A stretch of DNA of 57,958 nucleotides. Origin: CADEFX01 sp050260355 (GTDB lineage Bacteria > Pseudomonadota > Alphaproteobacteria > Rhizobiales > Hyphomicrobiaceae). The stretch covers positions 1 through 57,958 of the forward strand of contig JBLNBZ010000098.1 in assembly GCA_050260355.1 (NCBI GenBank). The letters are read 5' to 3'. The notes under the pieces are model-generated. The model did not search any database. It had not been told where the DNA came from and saw only the letters and a list, made by a program, of their open reading frames with translations. Position numbers and translations under genes: made by a program. Below are positions 1 through 9,822 of the stretch, piece by piece (position 1 is the first letter of the stretch; each line of letters starts with the position of its first letter).

Positions 1-314
1 AGAACCCGGACATCCTGAAGACGATCGCGCACGAGCGTCCAGGCACGCGGCCCACACTCGTCGTCGGCTTCGCAGCCGAGACCGAGCACGTCATCGAGTA
101 CGCAAAGAAGAAGCGCAAGGCCAAGGGCTGCGACTGGATCGTCGCCAACGACGTATCCGCGAAGACCGGCGTCATGGGCGGCGATCGCAATGCCGTGCAC
201 CTGATCAGCGCCAGCGGCGTCGACAGCTGGCCCGAGATGGACAAGGCGGAAGTCGCCGAGCGGCTTGTTACCCGCGTCGCGGACTACCTCGCTTCCAACA
301 CGGGCGAAGCATGA
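1..314 (+). CDS. coaBC: Phosphopantothenoylcysteine decarboxylase / phosphopantothenate-cysteine ligase, C-terminal part
   Basis: This is the 3' end of a bifunctional coenzyme A biosynthesis enzyme; the 5' part lies outside the window. The reading frame begins at base 3 and ends with NTGEA. The visible ~103 residues belong to the CoaB ligase domain, which joins cysteine to 4'-phosphopantothenate using CTP. Family landmarks are VVGFAAETE, the KKRKAKGCDWIVAND stretch (lysine-rich loop followed by the conserved ND) and GGDRNAVHLI. The stop overlaps the dut start as ATGA, so the two genes are translationally coupled, the usual coaBC-dut arrangement in many proteobacteria. The decarboxylase half cannot be checked here. 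Confidence 0.93.
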   Translation, partial: NPDILKTIAHERPGTRPTLVVGFAAETEHVIEYAKKKRKAKGCDWIVANDVSAKTGVMGGDRNAVHLISASGVDSWPEMDKAEVAERLVTRVADYLASNTGEA

Positions 315-859
315 GGCGCAAACGAGAGCCCGGCGCCGTCGCCATCAAAGTCAAGCGCCTGCCGCACGCCGACGGACTCCCACTACCGGACTACCAGTCC
401 GCGGGGGCCGCCGGCATGGACCTGATCGCTGCCCTGGACGCGCGCAAGCCGCTTCGCTTGGCCCCCGGCGCGCGCGCATTGGTCCCGACGGGCCTCATCC
501 TCGAGCTGCCAAAGGGCGCCGAAGCGCAGGTCCGGCCGCGCTCGGGGCTCGCCTTGCGGCACGGCGTCACCGTGCTCAACAGCCCCGGCACGATCGACAG
601 CGACTACCGCGGCGAGGTCCAGGTTCTGCTGGCCAATCTCGGCGAAAAAACCTTTGCCATTGCGCGCGGTGAGCGCATTGCGCAGCTGGTCGTGGCGCGG
701 GTCGACCGCGCCAGGCTGGTGGAGCATCACACCGTATCCGCAACCGGGCGTGGGGCCGGCGGGTTCGGATCGACCGGCGTCAGACTATCGGCCAAAAAGG
801 GCGCCCGCACCCCTCAGCGGCGCCCGAAGCGGAAAGTCAAATCTAGCCGCAAGGCGTGA
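311..859 (+). CDS. dut: dUTP diphosphatase (dUTPase)
   Basis: Hydrolyses dUTP to dUMP and pyrophosphate, keeping uracil out of DNA and feeding thymidylate synthesis; the family is a homotrimer. All five dUTPase motifs are visible: AGMDLIA (34-40), PRSGLA (76-81), GTIDSDYRGE (93-102, with catalytic Asp96 and Tyr99), GERIAQLV (120-127) and RGAGGFGSTG (147-156). The start codon overlaps the coaBC stop. The protein is 182 residues against about 150 for typical bacterial enzymes because a 26-residue tail follows motif 5, and 12 of those residues are Lys or Arg. The tail is probably disordered; its role is unknown. Confidence 0.97.
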   Translation: MRRKREPGAVAIKVKRLPHADGLPLPDYQSAGAAGMDLIAALDARKPLRLAPGARALVPTGLILELPKGAEAQVRPRSGLALRHGVTVLNSPGTIDSDYRGEVQVLLANLGEKTFAIARGERIAQLVVARVDRARLVEHHTVSATGRGAGGFGSTGVRLSAKKGARTPQRRPKRKVKSSRKA

Positions 860-999
860 GTTAGAATGGCAGCACCGGCCTCGATGCTGCCCTCGATATG
901 CTGTTTCCTCAGCCCAGCTTGCCCTCCACGCGGCGGGCCTCCATATGCGGCAATAGCCGGCTTGCTGCCGTGCCAAGCAACCATAGCCGAGTTTGACCG

Positions 1000-2025
1000 A
1001 TGAACGATATTCCCCAGATCAAGACACTGGATGCACTCGGCCGGCCCGGCCGCGGTCGCGTCTATAACGACATTACCGAAACGATCGGCAATACGCCGCT
1101 TGTGCGGCTCTCGAGGATCGCCGAGGCCTCGGGCGCCAAGGCCGAGATCTTGATGAAGCTAGAGTTCTTCAATCCACTGTCGTCGGTGAAGGACCGCATC
1201 GGCGTGGCGATGATCGATGCGCTGGAGGCCTCAGGCCGCCTCAAGCCCTCGACCGTCCTTGTCGAGCCGACGTCCGGAAACACTGGCATCGCACTGGCGT
1301 TCGTGGCGGCCGCGCGTGGTTATCGCCTCATCCTCACCATGCCCGAGTCCATGTCGTTCGAGCGCCGCAAGCTGCTCGAGCATTTGGGAGCCGAGCTTCA
1401 ACTCACGCCGCGCGCACTCGGCATAAAGGGCTCCATTGAACGTGCCGAGGAGATCTTGCGCAGCTTGCCTGACGCAGTCATGCCGAGCCAGTTCGATAAT
1501 CCCGCCAATCCCCTCGTGCATGAGAAGACGACAGCCGAGGAGATCTGGGCAGACACGGGAGGCAAAGTCGATGCCCTTGTCATCGGCGTAGGCACCGGCG
1601 GCACACTGACCGGCACAGCCCGCGTGCTCAAGCTTCGCAGGCCCGGACTGCGGGTGGTCGCGGTCGAGCCGTCAGCCAGCGCCGTTTTGTCAGGTGGTAC
1701 GCCGGGCCCGCACAAGATTCAGGGGATCGGTGCAGGCTTCATTCCGGCCAACTTGGACACAGAGCTGATCGACGAGGTCATCAAAGTCCCCGACGAGATG
1801 GCCTTCGACGTGTCTCGGCTGCTGGCCCGCGCCGAGGGCATCCCCGGCGGCATTTCGACCGGGGCCAATCTCGCCGCGAGCCTGACCGTTGCCGCACGTG
1901 ACGACATGGCCGGCAAGACCATCGTCACCGTTGCGCCGTCCGCCGCGGACCGCTACCTCTCCACCGAGCTGTTCGCCGCGGCCCAAGAGCCTGGAGCCGA
2001 GGCCCCAAAGCACTCCGGGCTTTGA
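1000..2025 (+). CDS. cysK: Cysteine synthase A (O-acetylserine sulfhydrylase)
   Basis: PLP enzyme that makes L-cysteine from O-acetyl-L-serine and sulfide. Seen: ETIGNTPLVRL near residue 27, the PLP lysine Lys64 in SSVKDR, the substrate loop TSGNTG at 91-96, and the phosphate-binding GTGGTLTG near 200. At 341 residues it is slightly longer than the usual ~310-325 because of an N-terminal leader of about 20 residues and a C-terminal extension rich in Ala, Glu and Pro. It could in principle be a cystathionine beta-synthase relative, but no CBS domain is present. A 140 bp gap separates it from dut, and a strong intrinsic terminator follows 23 bp after the stop, so it is probably transcribed alone. 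Confidence 0.95.
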   Translation: MNDIPQIKTLDALGRPGRGRVYNDITETIGNTPLVRLSRIAEASGAKAEILMKLEFFNPLSSVKDRIGVAMIDALEASGRLKPSTVLVEPTSGNTGIALAFVAAARGYRLILTMPESMSFERRKLLEHLGAELQLTPRALGIKGSIERAEEILRSLPDAVMPSQFDNPANPLVHEKTTAEEIWADTGGKVDALVIGVGTGGTLTGTARVLKLRRPGLRVVAVEPSASAVLSGGTPGPHKIQGIGAGFIPANLDTELIDEVIKVPDEMAFDVSRLLARAEGIPGGISTGANLAASLTVAARDDMAGKTIVTVAPSAADRYLSTELFAAAQEPGAEAPKHSGL

Positions 2026-2047
2026 GTCCGCGCACCCACATGATTAG

Positions 2048-2078
2048 GGGGAGCAGCGGTTTGGCTGCTCCCCTTTTT
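2048..2078 (+). terminator. Intrinsic terminator of cysK
   Basis: A perfect 10-bp stem (GGGGAGCAGC with GCTGCTCCCC) closes a 6-base loop and is followed at once by TTTTT on the plus strand. It sits 22 bp after the cysK stop. clpB converges from the right, but no T run follows the stem on the minus strand, so it mainly serves cysK. Confidence 0.93.
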
Positions 2079-2105
2079 CGATGGGGCTGATCGCAGTTTG
2101 CGGCG

Positions 2106-4703
<2,598 letters not shown>

Positions 4704-4837
4704 TGGCATCCCTCCTCGGCACGGACCTGCGCCTCATCTGAGCGCGACAGAGCCGCCACTTGAATAGGATCGAACCCGGATTCTCTCGCAATGGGGACCC
4801 GCATTGGCATCCACATCCCGAGAGCTCGGATAAGCCC

Positions 4838-4866
4838 GATATAAGGTTGTCGCAGCGCAACAAAAA
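4838..4866 (-). promoter_or_regulatory. Candidate clpB promoter
   Basis: On the minus strand TTTTTG and TATATC are separated by 17 bases, with the sequence CCTTATAT at the -10 end resembling alphaproteobacterial heat-shock (RpoH) -10 elements. It would start transcription about 130 bases before the clpB start codon. The -35 half is a poor match to either RpoD or RpoH consensus, so this is tentative. Confidence 0.3.
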
Positions 4867-4916
4867 GGGGCATGATCCCCACCCAATCACGAAAAGAGCA
4901 AAGGATCTGGGCAACA

Positions 4917-5687
4917 ATGTCCGAAGCACCCGCCGCCCGAGTCGCAGGGTTGTATCGCTACCCTGTGAAGGGGATGTCGCCGGAGCCGCTCAATCGGGTC
5001 GAGCTCAGGCCGGGGGAGACGATCGCTTTCGATCGCGCTTACGCCATCGAGAACGGGCCGGGCCGCTTCGACCCTGCCGCGCCCCGTCACCTGCCGAAGA
5101 TCAATTTCCTGATGCTGATGCGCGACGAGCGGCTGGCCAGCCTGCAGTCGAGCTTCGATGAAGATACCGAAACGCTCGTCATTCACCGCGACGGCAAGCA
5201 GGTCGCGTCGGGGCGGCTCTCCACCGCGATCGGACGTCAGCTCATCGAGCAATTCATTGGCGCCTACATGCAGGCAGAGTTGCGCGGACCTCCGAAGATC
5301 GTGCACGCCGCCGGTCACAGCTTCTCGGACGTGGCTGCCAAGTGCGTGCACCTGGTCAACCTGGCCAGCGTGCGGGAGCTCGAGCGCATCGTGGGCCGCC
5401 CGGTCGATCCGCGACGCTTTCGCGCCAATATCTACCTGGACGGGATCGAGCCTTTTGCAGAGCTCGGCTGGATGGGAAAGAGGATCGGCATCGGTCGCAG
5501 CCGTCTCCAGGTCTTCAAGCTGACACAGCGCTGCGAAGCGACCAACGTGGATCCCAGGACCGGCGCGCGTGACATGGCGATCCCCGCCACGTTGCAGCGC
5601 ACATGGGGACAAGCCGACTTTGGCGTCTATGCAAACGTCGTGGAAGGGGGAGAGGTCAACATGGCCGACGCGGTGCAGCTACCTTAG
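4917..5687 (+). CDS. MOSC domain protein (YcbX/YiiM type)
   Basis: MOSC proteins bind or transfer sulfur or molybdenum-cofactor-linked groups; the E. coli relatives YcbX and YiiM reduce N-hydroxylated bases with a molybdenum cofactor. Seen: an N-terminal beta-barrel segment LYRYPVKGMSPEPL (~12-25) typical of MOSC_N, then the MOSC core with FRANIYLDG and the cysteine in LTQRCEATNVDP, the conserved putative sulfur carrier. The start was chosen at the ATG preceded by AAGGA 11 bases upstream; an in-frame ATG 45 bases earlier lacks this. It is 256 residues long and divergent from clpB. The substrate is not predictable from sequence. Confidence 0.88.
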   Translation: MSEAPAARVAGLYRYPVKGMSPEPLNRVELRPGETIAFDRAYAIENGPGRFDPAAPRHLPKINFLMLMRDERLASLQSSFDEDTETLVIHRDGKQVASGRLSTAIGRQLIEQFIGAYMQAELRGPPKIVHAAGHSFSDVAAKCVHLVNLASVRELERIVGRPVDPRRFRANIYLDGIEPFAELGWMGKRIGIGRSRLQVFKLTQRCEATNVDPRTGARDMAIPATLQRTWGQADFGVYANVVEGGEVNMADAVQLP

Positions 5688-5713
5688 CCGCAGCCGCGTC
5701 CCTGGCATCTTCC

Positions 5714-6517
5714 TCAGACCGTGGTCTTGTCCGGCCGGCCGTCATCGCGGCCCTCTTCCGCAACCTCCTCGCCATCGCCATTCAAGTCATCGCGGCGTGG
5801 GCGGCGGACTGGCCGGCGCAGGAACTCGGGCTGCTCGTTGCCGGGACCGAATCGCTCCCGGCGGCGCTGCGGCTGATCCTGCCGCGGCTGCACCGGCTGG
5901 CCTCCCTCGGTCGGCGGCTGAGGCTGGCCACCTTCAACGCGATCGCGGTCACGACCCTGACGCATGTCATTGCGCGCGTCGGGTTGGCGGTCGAACTGGC
6001 GCTCGGGACGATTGTGTCTCTCGCCGCGATCCCGAAAACGGCCGTGATCGTGGCGCGGCGGACGATCGTCGTCACCGCGCTGCCCCTGGAAGCGAGACTG
6101 CTCCTGCTGAAATCCACCGATCGATGGCTGCTCGCCATGGCCCAGGTCGTCGATGTCGTCGTCGTGCATCTCGTCGATATCGCCGCCGTCGGAAGGTCCG
6201 CCTGGCCGCATTCTCGGCCCGCCACCTCCGTTCATCGCCTCGCCCGACTGCTGCATCTGCTGCTCGCGGTAGGCCATGATGATCCGGTTGTAGTGCTCAG
6301 CGTGCTGCAGGTAGTTCTCCGCAAGCACGGGATCTCCGGAAGACTGGGCGTCGCGTGCCAGAGAAAGATACTTCTCTGCGATGTGCGCCGGAGTACCGCG
6401 AACCTTCACATCCGGCCCGTTCGACTCGAAGCTGCGCGACAAGGGGTTATGCCCCTTGCGATGGTTGTTGTTATTGTTGCGGCCGCGACCGCGGCGGTGC
6501 TGCTGTCCCTGCCTCAT
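5714..6517 (-). CDS. DUF4167 domain protein
   Basis: Protein of unknown function found next to prmC/prfA in many Alphaproteobacteria. The conserved DUF4167 region covers about residues 28-90 and includes FESNGPDVKVRG, HIAEKYLSLARDA and the following helix-rich segment with HAEHYNRII. Before it is a basic stretch with a run of five Asn; after it some 170 residues are rich in Arg, Gln, Gly, Pro and Asp and look disordered. The composition suggests a nucleic-acid or ribosome-associated protein, but that is only inference. It follows prmC in the same direction after a 368 bp gap, so it probably has its own promoter. Confidence 0.9.
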   Translation of the reverse strand: MRQGQQHRRGRGRNNNNNHRKGHNPLSRSFESNGPDVKVRGTPAHIAEKYLSLARDAQSSGDPVLAENYLQHAEHYNRIIMAYREQQMQQSGEAMNGGGGPRMRPGGPSDGGDIDEMHDDDIDDLGHGEQPSIGGFQQEQSRFQGQRGDDDRPPRHDHGRFRDRGERHNRPERQFDRQPDARNDMRQGRDRDRVEGGQPQPPTEGGQPVQPRQDQPQRRRERFGPGNEQPEFLRRPVRRPRRDDLNGDGEEVAEEGRDDGRPDKTTV

Positions 6518-6885
6518 AGGCTCCCGTTTCTCACGCTAGTTTTCAAGTTTGCCCGTGCTGTTCGGCAAAATGCCCACACGTTGCTGCCCTACCGAAGGCG
6601 TGCGTTCGCCATCAGAGAACTCTGGTCATATGCCGCGCTCAAGCACTCCAGCGAAGACTGGGCTCAAGGCGACATCGAAATGATCGATACTGTCATTCCC
6701 GGAAGTTCGGCGGATCCAGCGGAGCCTGCTGCTAGCACCACGCTCGCCGTCAGTCTCGCCGTTCTGGTGCCCCAATACGGCGCCGGCACTTAAGCCAGCC
6801 ACAATGGCACGGGAACACCCTGACATTCGCTTGGCGAGACCGTAGCCCGACTGGTCCGCGATTCCAAGCCCTTTTTTAGATATGG
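6518..6885. other. Intergenic region between prmC and the DUF4167 gene
   Basis: No convincing gene on either strand. A minus-strand open frame crossing most of it has no recognisable domain and no good ribosome binding site. The stretch should hold the leader of the DUF4167 gene. Its one visible structure is a terminator-like nested hairpin on the plus strand near the prmC end. Confidence 0.5.
6829..6877 (+). terminator. Orphan terminator-like hairpin
   Basis: On the plus strand GCTTGG (6829) pairs with CCAAGC (6864), enclosing a second stem GACC/GGTC, and CC plus six T follow directly. No plus-strand gene lies upstream: both neighbours read leftward. It may end an unannotated antisense or small RNA, or be chance. 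The outer stem is only 6 bp. Confidence 0.3.
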
Positions 6886-7809
6886 TCACCGCCGTGCCCG
6901 CAGGGCAACACATCGCGGCCGACCAGCAAGATCATACCAGATATGGGGGCTGGGCTGAGCCGGCTCAAGCCCCCGGGCCTTACAAATCCCCAGCACCGCG
7001 TCAGCCTGTCCTGCCCCCACCTCTAGCACGAGGTTGCCTTCTGGCAGCAGCACCTTGTGCACGCCCTCAGCGATCGCCCGATAGGCCGCCAACCCGTCGG
7101 CGCCGCCGTCCAGGGCCAGCCGGGGATCGTACAGCGCGACCTCGGGGTCCAGAGACTCGATCTCCTTGCTCGGAATGTACGGCGGATTGCTGACGACGAT
7201 GTCGAACTTGCTGTCGACTTCGTCGAGCCATGCGGACCGACAGAACCGTGCACGGCCCGACACGCCATGCCGCTGTGCGTTGCGCGCCGCGATCGCGAGC
7301 GCAGCCTCGTCGACATCGGTGCCAACGCCGCTCGCGAGGGGCATCGAGGACAGCAAGGCGATGAGGATCGCACCGGTGCCTGTGCCGAGATCAAGAATGC
7401 GCAAACCATCCACCTCGCCCGCGGCGCCACTCGCCAGCTGCAGCGCCGCAGTCACGACGGTCTCGGTATCGGGTCGGGGATCGAGCGTCGCGGGGCCGAC
7501 CTCCAGATCGAGACCGTAGAACCCGCGCCGGCCGATGATGCGGGCGACCGGCTCGCGCGCAAGCCTGCGCGCCGCAAAGCTCGACAGGCGCCCGCTCTCG
7601 CTCGCCGTGAGCCTGCACTGCGGGTTGGCAATGAGCGCCTCGCGGGACAAGCCGCAAGCCTCAGCCACGAGAATACGGGCATCGAGCTCGGGAGTATCAA
7701 GTCCCGCCGCCTTGAAGCTGGCGCCAAGACCGAGGACAGCTTCGGCAACCGTCTCCGCGCACCGATCCTCATCCGCCTCGCGGGCGATCGGGTCAATCGC
7801 TTGCGGCAC
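6886..7809 (-). CDS. prmC: Release factor glutamine methyltransferase
   Basis: Methylates the glutamine of the GGQ motif in release factors RF1 and RF2, using S-adenosylmethionine, which speeds translation termination. Seen: N-terminal helical domain (~1-100), SAM motif LDLGTGTGAILIALL near 135-150, and the catalytic NPPY in VVSNPPYIP near 205, which holds the substrate glutamine. The start is GTG and overlaps the end of prfA by 17 bp, so it is translated from the same message as its own substrate, the standard prfA-prmC pairing. Length 307 is slightly above the usual ~280-290. Confidence 0.96.
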   Translation of the reverse strand: MPQAIDPIAREADEDRCAETVAEAVLGLGASFKAAGLDTPELDARILVAEACGLSREALIANPQCRLTASESGRLSSFAARRLAREPVARIIGRRGFYGLDLEVGPATLDPRPDTETVVTAALQLASGAAGEVDGLRILDLGTGTGAILIALLSSMPLASGVGTDVDEAALAIAARNAQRHGVSGRARFCRSAWLDEVDSKFDIVVSNPPYIPSKEIESLDPEVALYDPRLALDGGADGLAAYRAIAEGVHKVLLPEGNLVLEVGAGQADAVLGICKARGLEPAQPSPHIWYDLAGRPRCVALRARR

Positions 7810-8881
7810 CGCTCATCTCCGCGAGCTGGCTCGCCTGATGCTGAGTGATAAGGGCGTCGACCAACTCGTCGAGGGCATTGCCCTCCAGCACCTCGTCGAG
7901 CTTGTGCAGGGTCAGGTTGATGCGGTGATCCGTGACACGACCTTGCGGGAAATTGTAGGTGCGGATGCGCTGCGAGCGATCGCCCGAGCCCACCTGGTCC
8001 TTGCGCGCAGCCGCGCGCTCGTCGGCCGCCTGCTGGCGCTGCTGCTCGAAGAGCCGCGAGCGCAGCACCTGCATGGCGAGTCGGCGGTTCTGGTGCTGGG
8101 ACTTCTCGGCCGAGACGACCACGATACCGGACGGGATATGCGTGATGCGGACTGCCGACTCGGTCTTGTTGACATGCTGGCCGCCGGCGCCGCCTGCGCG
8201 CATGGTATCGATGCGGATCTCCTCCGGCTTGATCTCGAGGTCGATCTCCTCCGCCTCAGGCAACACCGCCACCGTGGCCGCGGACGTGTGAATGCGCCCC
8301 CCCGCCTCCGTTACAGGAATGCGCTGGACCCGGTGCACGCCGGACTCGAACTTCAGGCGCGCGAATACGCCCTTGCCTGTGATCGAGGCTACGATCTCCT
8401 TGTAGCCGCCGAGGGCGCTTTCCGAAGCACTGATCACCTCGGTCTTCCAACCGTGTAGATCGGCGTAGCGGCTGTACATGCGAAACAGGTCCGCGGCGAA
8501 CAGAGCCGCCTCGTCGCCACCGGTCCCCGCCCGCACCTCGAGGATCGCGCTCCTCTCGTCGGCCGCGTCCTTGGGCAACAGCAACACCTTGAGCTGATGC
8601 TCAAGGCTCTCGATGCGAGGCTCCAGCGCAGCGCGCTCCTCGCGCGCCAGCTCGGCCATCTCCTTGTCGGTTCCGCTCGAGGCAAGCAGCGCGTCGAGCT
8701 CCTGACGCTCCTTCTCGGCGCGGCGCAAGGCATTGATCGTCGTGACGACGGGATCGAGCTCGGCGAACTCCTTGGAGAGCCGAACAAAAGCCGCCTGCTC
8801 CGCGCCCCTGTTGAGCTCGGCTTGCACAGCCTCCCAACGCTCGACCAGCCGGTCGAGCTTCTGTCTCGGTATCGATGTCAT
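7793..8881 (-). CDS. prfA: Peptide chain release factor 1
   Basis: Recognises UAA and UAG stop codons and triggers peptide release at the ribosome. Seen: a coiled-coil domain 1 (~1-110), the codon-reading motif as PVT in RIPVTEAGGRIHTS (PxT class, PAT in E. coli), and the catalytic GGQ in AGGAGGQHVNKTESAVR, whose Gln is methylated by the next gene product. The ATG at MTSIPRQKLD gives 362 residues, matching the family length. The frame stays open for about 330 bases further upstream, but that part has no family similarity and overlaps the neighbouring gene. Confidence 0.97.
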   Translation of the reverse strand: MTSIPRQKLDRLVERWEAVQAELNRGAEQAAFVRLSKEFAELDPVVTTINALRRAEKERQELDALLASSGTDKEMAELAREERAALEPRIESLEHQLKVLLLPKDAADERSAILEVRAGTGGDEAALFAADLFRMYSRYADLHGWKTEVISASESALGGYKEIVASITGKGVFARLKFESGVHRVQRIPVTEAGGRIHTSAATVAVLPEAEEIDLEIKPEEIRIDTMRAGGAGGQHVNKTESAVRITHIPSGIVVVSAEKSQHQNRRLAMQVLRSRLFEQQRQQAADERAAARKDQVGSGDRSQRIRTYNFPQGRVTDHRINLTLHKLDEVLEGNALDELVDALITQHQASQLAEMSGAASD

Positions 8882-8951
8882 AGGGCACGCGCAGTTAGCT
8901 GATGGCGCACCCGCAAGCGCTCGCGGGCCGCTTCGGATGGCGCATCTAATC

Positions 8952-9701
8952 CTAACGAGCGGCCTGGCGCAATTTGTCGGATTTGCGAAGGCGTGGATCG
9001 TCCACCTCGATCCAGCGCATGCCGTCCCGCCGGGGCGCCAGCTGCAGGACCACGTAATCGACCACCGGCCGCACGAGCCTGGCCAGCGGCTCCGGCAACG
9101 CCAGCACACTGGATTCCAACACTGTCGGCTGCGCCTGGGCGATCCATAAAAGGCCCGCGACCATGACCACCGGGGCTGACAAGGCTGATACGGCCCTCGC
9201 AGCACGATCGGCACGCCTTCGCACGCGAAGCCTGCGCCTTTCTCGCGCCTCGTCCACAGACGGCTCCTGCTGCGGCGAGGGGCCGTGCGACGGCGCCAAT
9301 CTCGCCGCGGCAGCCACGGTCCCCGCCCGCCCCATCCGTACGCGATCGGGACTTGGCACCTGGTCGAGGCCCGCAGGACCTATCTGGTCGCGAATCCGCG
9401 CCAGGATCGGCCGTGCGTCGACGCGATTGAGCTTGCCGAGCTCGGTAACGATCCGGACCGTCTCCGGCCATGCGGGCAGAGCGCGAATACGTCCGAGCTC
9501 CATGGCATCGATGACGTCCGGCTTCGTCCCAAGCTTGCGCGCAAGCTCAGGTTTCGTAAGGCTCAACGCCCAGCGCATATCGCGAAAGATGACGGCCAGG
9601 CGCTCATCCACGCCTGCCGGACGCTCGGATATTGACGTCAGCCGCACACGAGGTGCAGCACGCCCGGGCCCACGCAAGTGGCCCTGTCCCCCCGTACTCA
9701 T
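8952..9701 (-). CDS. HTH-containing putative single-pass membrane protein
   Basis: Function not known. A RodZ-like helix-turn-helix segment covers about residues 33-100 (LTKPELARKLGTKPDVIDAM, then a short helical stretch ending RIRDQI). A basic Arg-rich run (~150-170) is followed by one hydrophobic segment, about 175-192 (SAPVVMVAGLLWIAQA), and a short tail of ~55 residues. That layout, cytoplasmic HTH plus one membrane helix, is shared with RodZ, but the periplasmic domain is too short and no shape gene is nearby. It sits between ptsP and prfA on the same strand. The start is uncertain because AAGGGG lies almost against the ATG; GTG at residue 30 is an alternative. Confidence 0.75.
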   Translation of the reverse strand: MSTGGQGHLRGPGRAAPRVRLTSISERPAGVDERLAVIFRDMRWALSLTKPELARKLGTKPDVIDAMELGRIRALPAWPETVRIVTELGKLNRVDARPILARIRDQIGPAGLDQVPSPDRVRMGRAGTVAAAARLAPSHGPSPQQEPSVDEARERRRLRVRRRADRAARAVSALSAPVVMVAGLLWIAQAQPTVLESSVLALPEPLARLVRPVVDYVVLQLAPRRDGMRWIEVDDPRLRKSDKLRQAAR

Positions 9702-9822
9702 ACCCCTTCAACACTCACTCGGAACACAATGCCGGGGAATGTTCCGGCAAAACCCATTCAATGTCAAAGCCTGACGGCCATCGCGCAGCGCACGCCTGAA
9801 CCACGTTGAAGCTCGCCCTGCG

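Noticed and set aside
868..891. 7-bp hairpin after dut
   Set aside because: Stem GGCAGCA/TGCTGCC is short, has a 10-base loop and no T run, so it was not called a terminator.
4750..4800. tRNA-like T-arm (GGTTCGATCC on the minus strand) upstream of clpB
   Set aside because: The flanking bases do not pair as a T stem, and no anticodon arm or acceptor stem could be found around it.
6626..6913. 95-residue minus-strand open frame between prmC and the DUF4167 gene
   Set aside because: It overlaps the prmC end, lacks a plausible ribosome site and recognised motif, and is best read as leader sequence.
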